Part shown: piece after piece, positions 5,901-6,032 of the stretch | Layout: the number at the start of each line of letters is the position of its first letter | Numbering within the stretch: position 1 is the first letter of the stretch | Source: a bacterium | GTDB taxonomy: Bacteria > UBA9089 > JASEGY01 | NCBI GenBank assembly: GCA_030019105.1 | Contig: JASEGY010000012.1 | Span: forward strand, 1-6,032 | Direction of reading: 5' to 3' | Length of the DNA: 6,032 bases | Position numbers and translations under genes: made by a program | Notes under the pieces: model-generated | Database searches by the model: none | Seen by the model: only the letters and a program-made list of their open reading frames with translations | What the model was told of the DNA's origin: nothing

Positions 5901-6032
5901 TTCCGGGGTGAATCGGGTGGAGGTGAGTATCAGACGTGGTAGTGATAATATGTATTGGACCGCTTCCGGATGGTCATCGCTTCAAACCTGGCTTCTGGCG
6001 ACCGGAACCACTAACTGGAATTATCCCTGGCT
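2974..6032 (+). CDS. Large secreted Trp-rich Ig-like repeat protein (3' end beyond window)
   Basis: One uninterrupted frame of at least 1019 codons runs off the right edge. ATG 2974 has AGGGAGG (2961-2967) six bases upstream and shares its A with the preceding stop. Residues 1-35 are polar, then a hydrophobic core LLMLPLIILFVLCFG (36-50) leads to AWA at 53-55, a signal peptidase I site with mature start near V56. The n-region is unusually long. The rest is eight complete repeats and part of a ninth, starting at residues 58, 169, 284, 404, 511, 619, 727, 837 and 949, of 107-120 aa. The approximate consensus is P.S.IT.PANG, then ITGTA.D, GV..VEVSIRR, YWNG..W, WL.ATGT..W.YPWP, Y.IQSRA.D.AGN.E and FTFD. 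RA.D.AGN followed by a beta strand is typical of bacterial Ig-like domains. Each repeat has about 4-6 tryptophans; the mature part seen has no cysteine and very few lysines. It is probably an extracellular or surface adhesin-like protein; the anchor and ligand are not visible. Confidence 0.88.
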   Translation, partial: MDKKKSPVSTGIPLDDSKADNKGDRCQSVFNRLRGLLMLPLIILFVLCFGTAAWAVNPRSTITDPTNGSSRNATFTTITGTATADTEAVDSVGVRIQRLSDWNYWNGTTGLWNGTSSTFNTASGTTSWTYPWPGTTTGQYTITSRASDTSGAIQSPGTSVTFNYDLVNPSSSITIPTDGSAFNDTNAPANFTGTATDGFSGVNTVQIRLRRASDSWYWNGSAWVASANTWVTVTGTTSWSYPWPAAAMTADGNYFLQSRAIDFAGNVQDPGVSGVGFTYDTQRPGSSISSPANGSKINSLSQITGNSSDVAAGIVDRVEVRISRPNYTGGIRYFNYNTGTWVTGSDQWFVATGTDPWSFPWASSGGVPITASDTYTVESRAIDKAENRQAPPASVTFIFDQVQPTSQITSPANGLNTGTLAQVRGTAGDALTGISNVQITIRRADGLYWNDATWVSGQFWLPVTSPGTTWYHTWPAIGNGTYTLQSRATDGAGNIELPATSVTFTFDSANPTSSITAPLHGQHRNSLANITGVASDNSSVTLVKVSIQNSVGNYWNGSAWVRTPTWLTATGTDVWSYPWPISVLITDGLYTLQSRASDNSGNTEIPTTSVIFVYDRQAPVSNVTNPTNEAVINSLAQLTGTAADSFPGVVDWVEISIRRGSDNLYYNGVTWVVSQTWLLAAGTTNWTYTWPSLADNNYTIRSRAYDAARNVESPGAGITFTLNRSAPTSTVTSPANGTNIKSISQISGTATDDKGVAQVEVSIRRNSDSNYWNGVVWVGVQTWVTATGTNAWTYPFTLPTGGSADGSYTIQSRATDTAGNVENPGTGNNFNFDSQAPSSTITFPANGADLNILSQITGTAIDATSGVYSVEVSIRRGSTGLYWNGAGWAGVESWIMATGTTNWSLAWPGSMPGDIYTIRSKAWDYAGNFETIFTTGVNQNTFNFDIGLPSSTITTPINGLNTNSLARIIGTASDGLSGVNRVEVSIRRGSDNMYWTASGWSSLQTWLLATGTTNWNYPW
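3145..6032 (+). repeat. Tandem array of Ig-like domain repeats, 8 complete + 1 partial
   Basis: Units begin at 3145, 3478, 3823, 4183, 4504, 4828, 5152, 5482 and 5818 and are 321-360 bp long. Lengths vary mainly at the loop before the YWNG motif (longest in unit 3, which reads YFNYNTGTW) and the loop after YPWP. Units 6-9 look most alike (VE.SIRR.SD..Y.NG, QTW...ATGT), and units 1 and 3 most divergent. Units 6 and 9 share nearly identical stretches, CAAACCTGGCTTCT (near 4996 and 5982) and GGAACCACTAACTGG (5017-5031 and 6004-6018). Confidence 0.88.

Overview
The window looks like chromosomal DNA of an uncultivated bacterium of moderate GC content. It holds a housekeeping-type oxidoreductase gene, an accessory stretch packed with short palindromic elements and broken genes, and the start of a very large secreted repeat protein. 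From recall only, the style (dispersed palindromic elements, a small-protein/retropepsin gene pair, tandem Trp-rich Ig-like repeats) is seen in candidate-phylum and planctomycete-like genomes. No phylogenetic marker gene is present, so the phylum cannot be fixed.

Region 1 (1-1068): a short leader with a 15-bp-period direct repeat, then an intact saccharopine-dehydrogenase-like NAD(P)-binding oxidoreductase of 324 aa, whose start is set at 94 by a strong Shine-Dalgarno.

Region 2 (1069-2973): an accessory stretch. It contains (a) a long imperfect hairpin at 1114-1189; (b) a near-consensus sigma70-type promoter at 1313-1341 with a perfect 12-bp palindrome in its spacer; (c) a 172-bp MITE-like element at 1350-1521 with 17-bp perfect terminal inverted repeats and an exact 5-bp target duplication, placed almost at the predicted transcription start; (d) an 81-aa small protein and, 12 nt later, a retropepsin-like aspartic protease gene, apparently one operon. 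The protease gene carries an in-frame tandem duplication of its DTG active-site segment. It was then broken by a second 123-bp insertion with a 4-bp target duplication; removing the insertion plus one duplicate restores the frame exactly. Next come a 35-codon remnant, a third palindromic element (2603-2753) and a 3' gene remnant.

Region 3 (2974-6032, running off the window): one open frame of at least 1019 codons with a signal peptide and eight complete plus one partial Trp-rich Ig-like repeats of 107-120 aa. It is probably a secreted or surface adhesin-like protein. Its start codon overlaps the stop of the upstream remnant by one base, so translation may be coupled.

The strongest novelty is in region 2: four different short palindromic sequences within about 1.65 kb, two with recoverable pre-insertion sequence, overlying a small-protein/retropepsin gene pair of unknown function.
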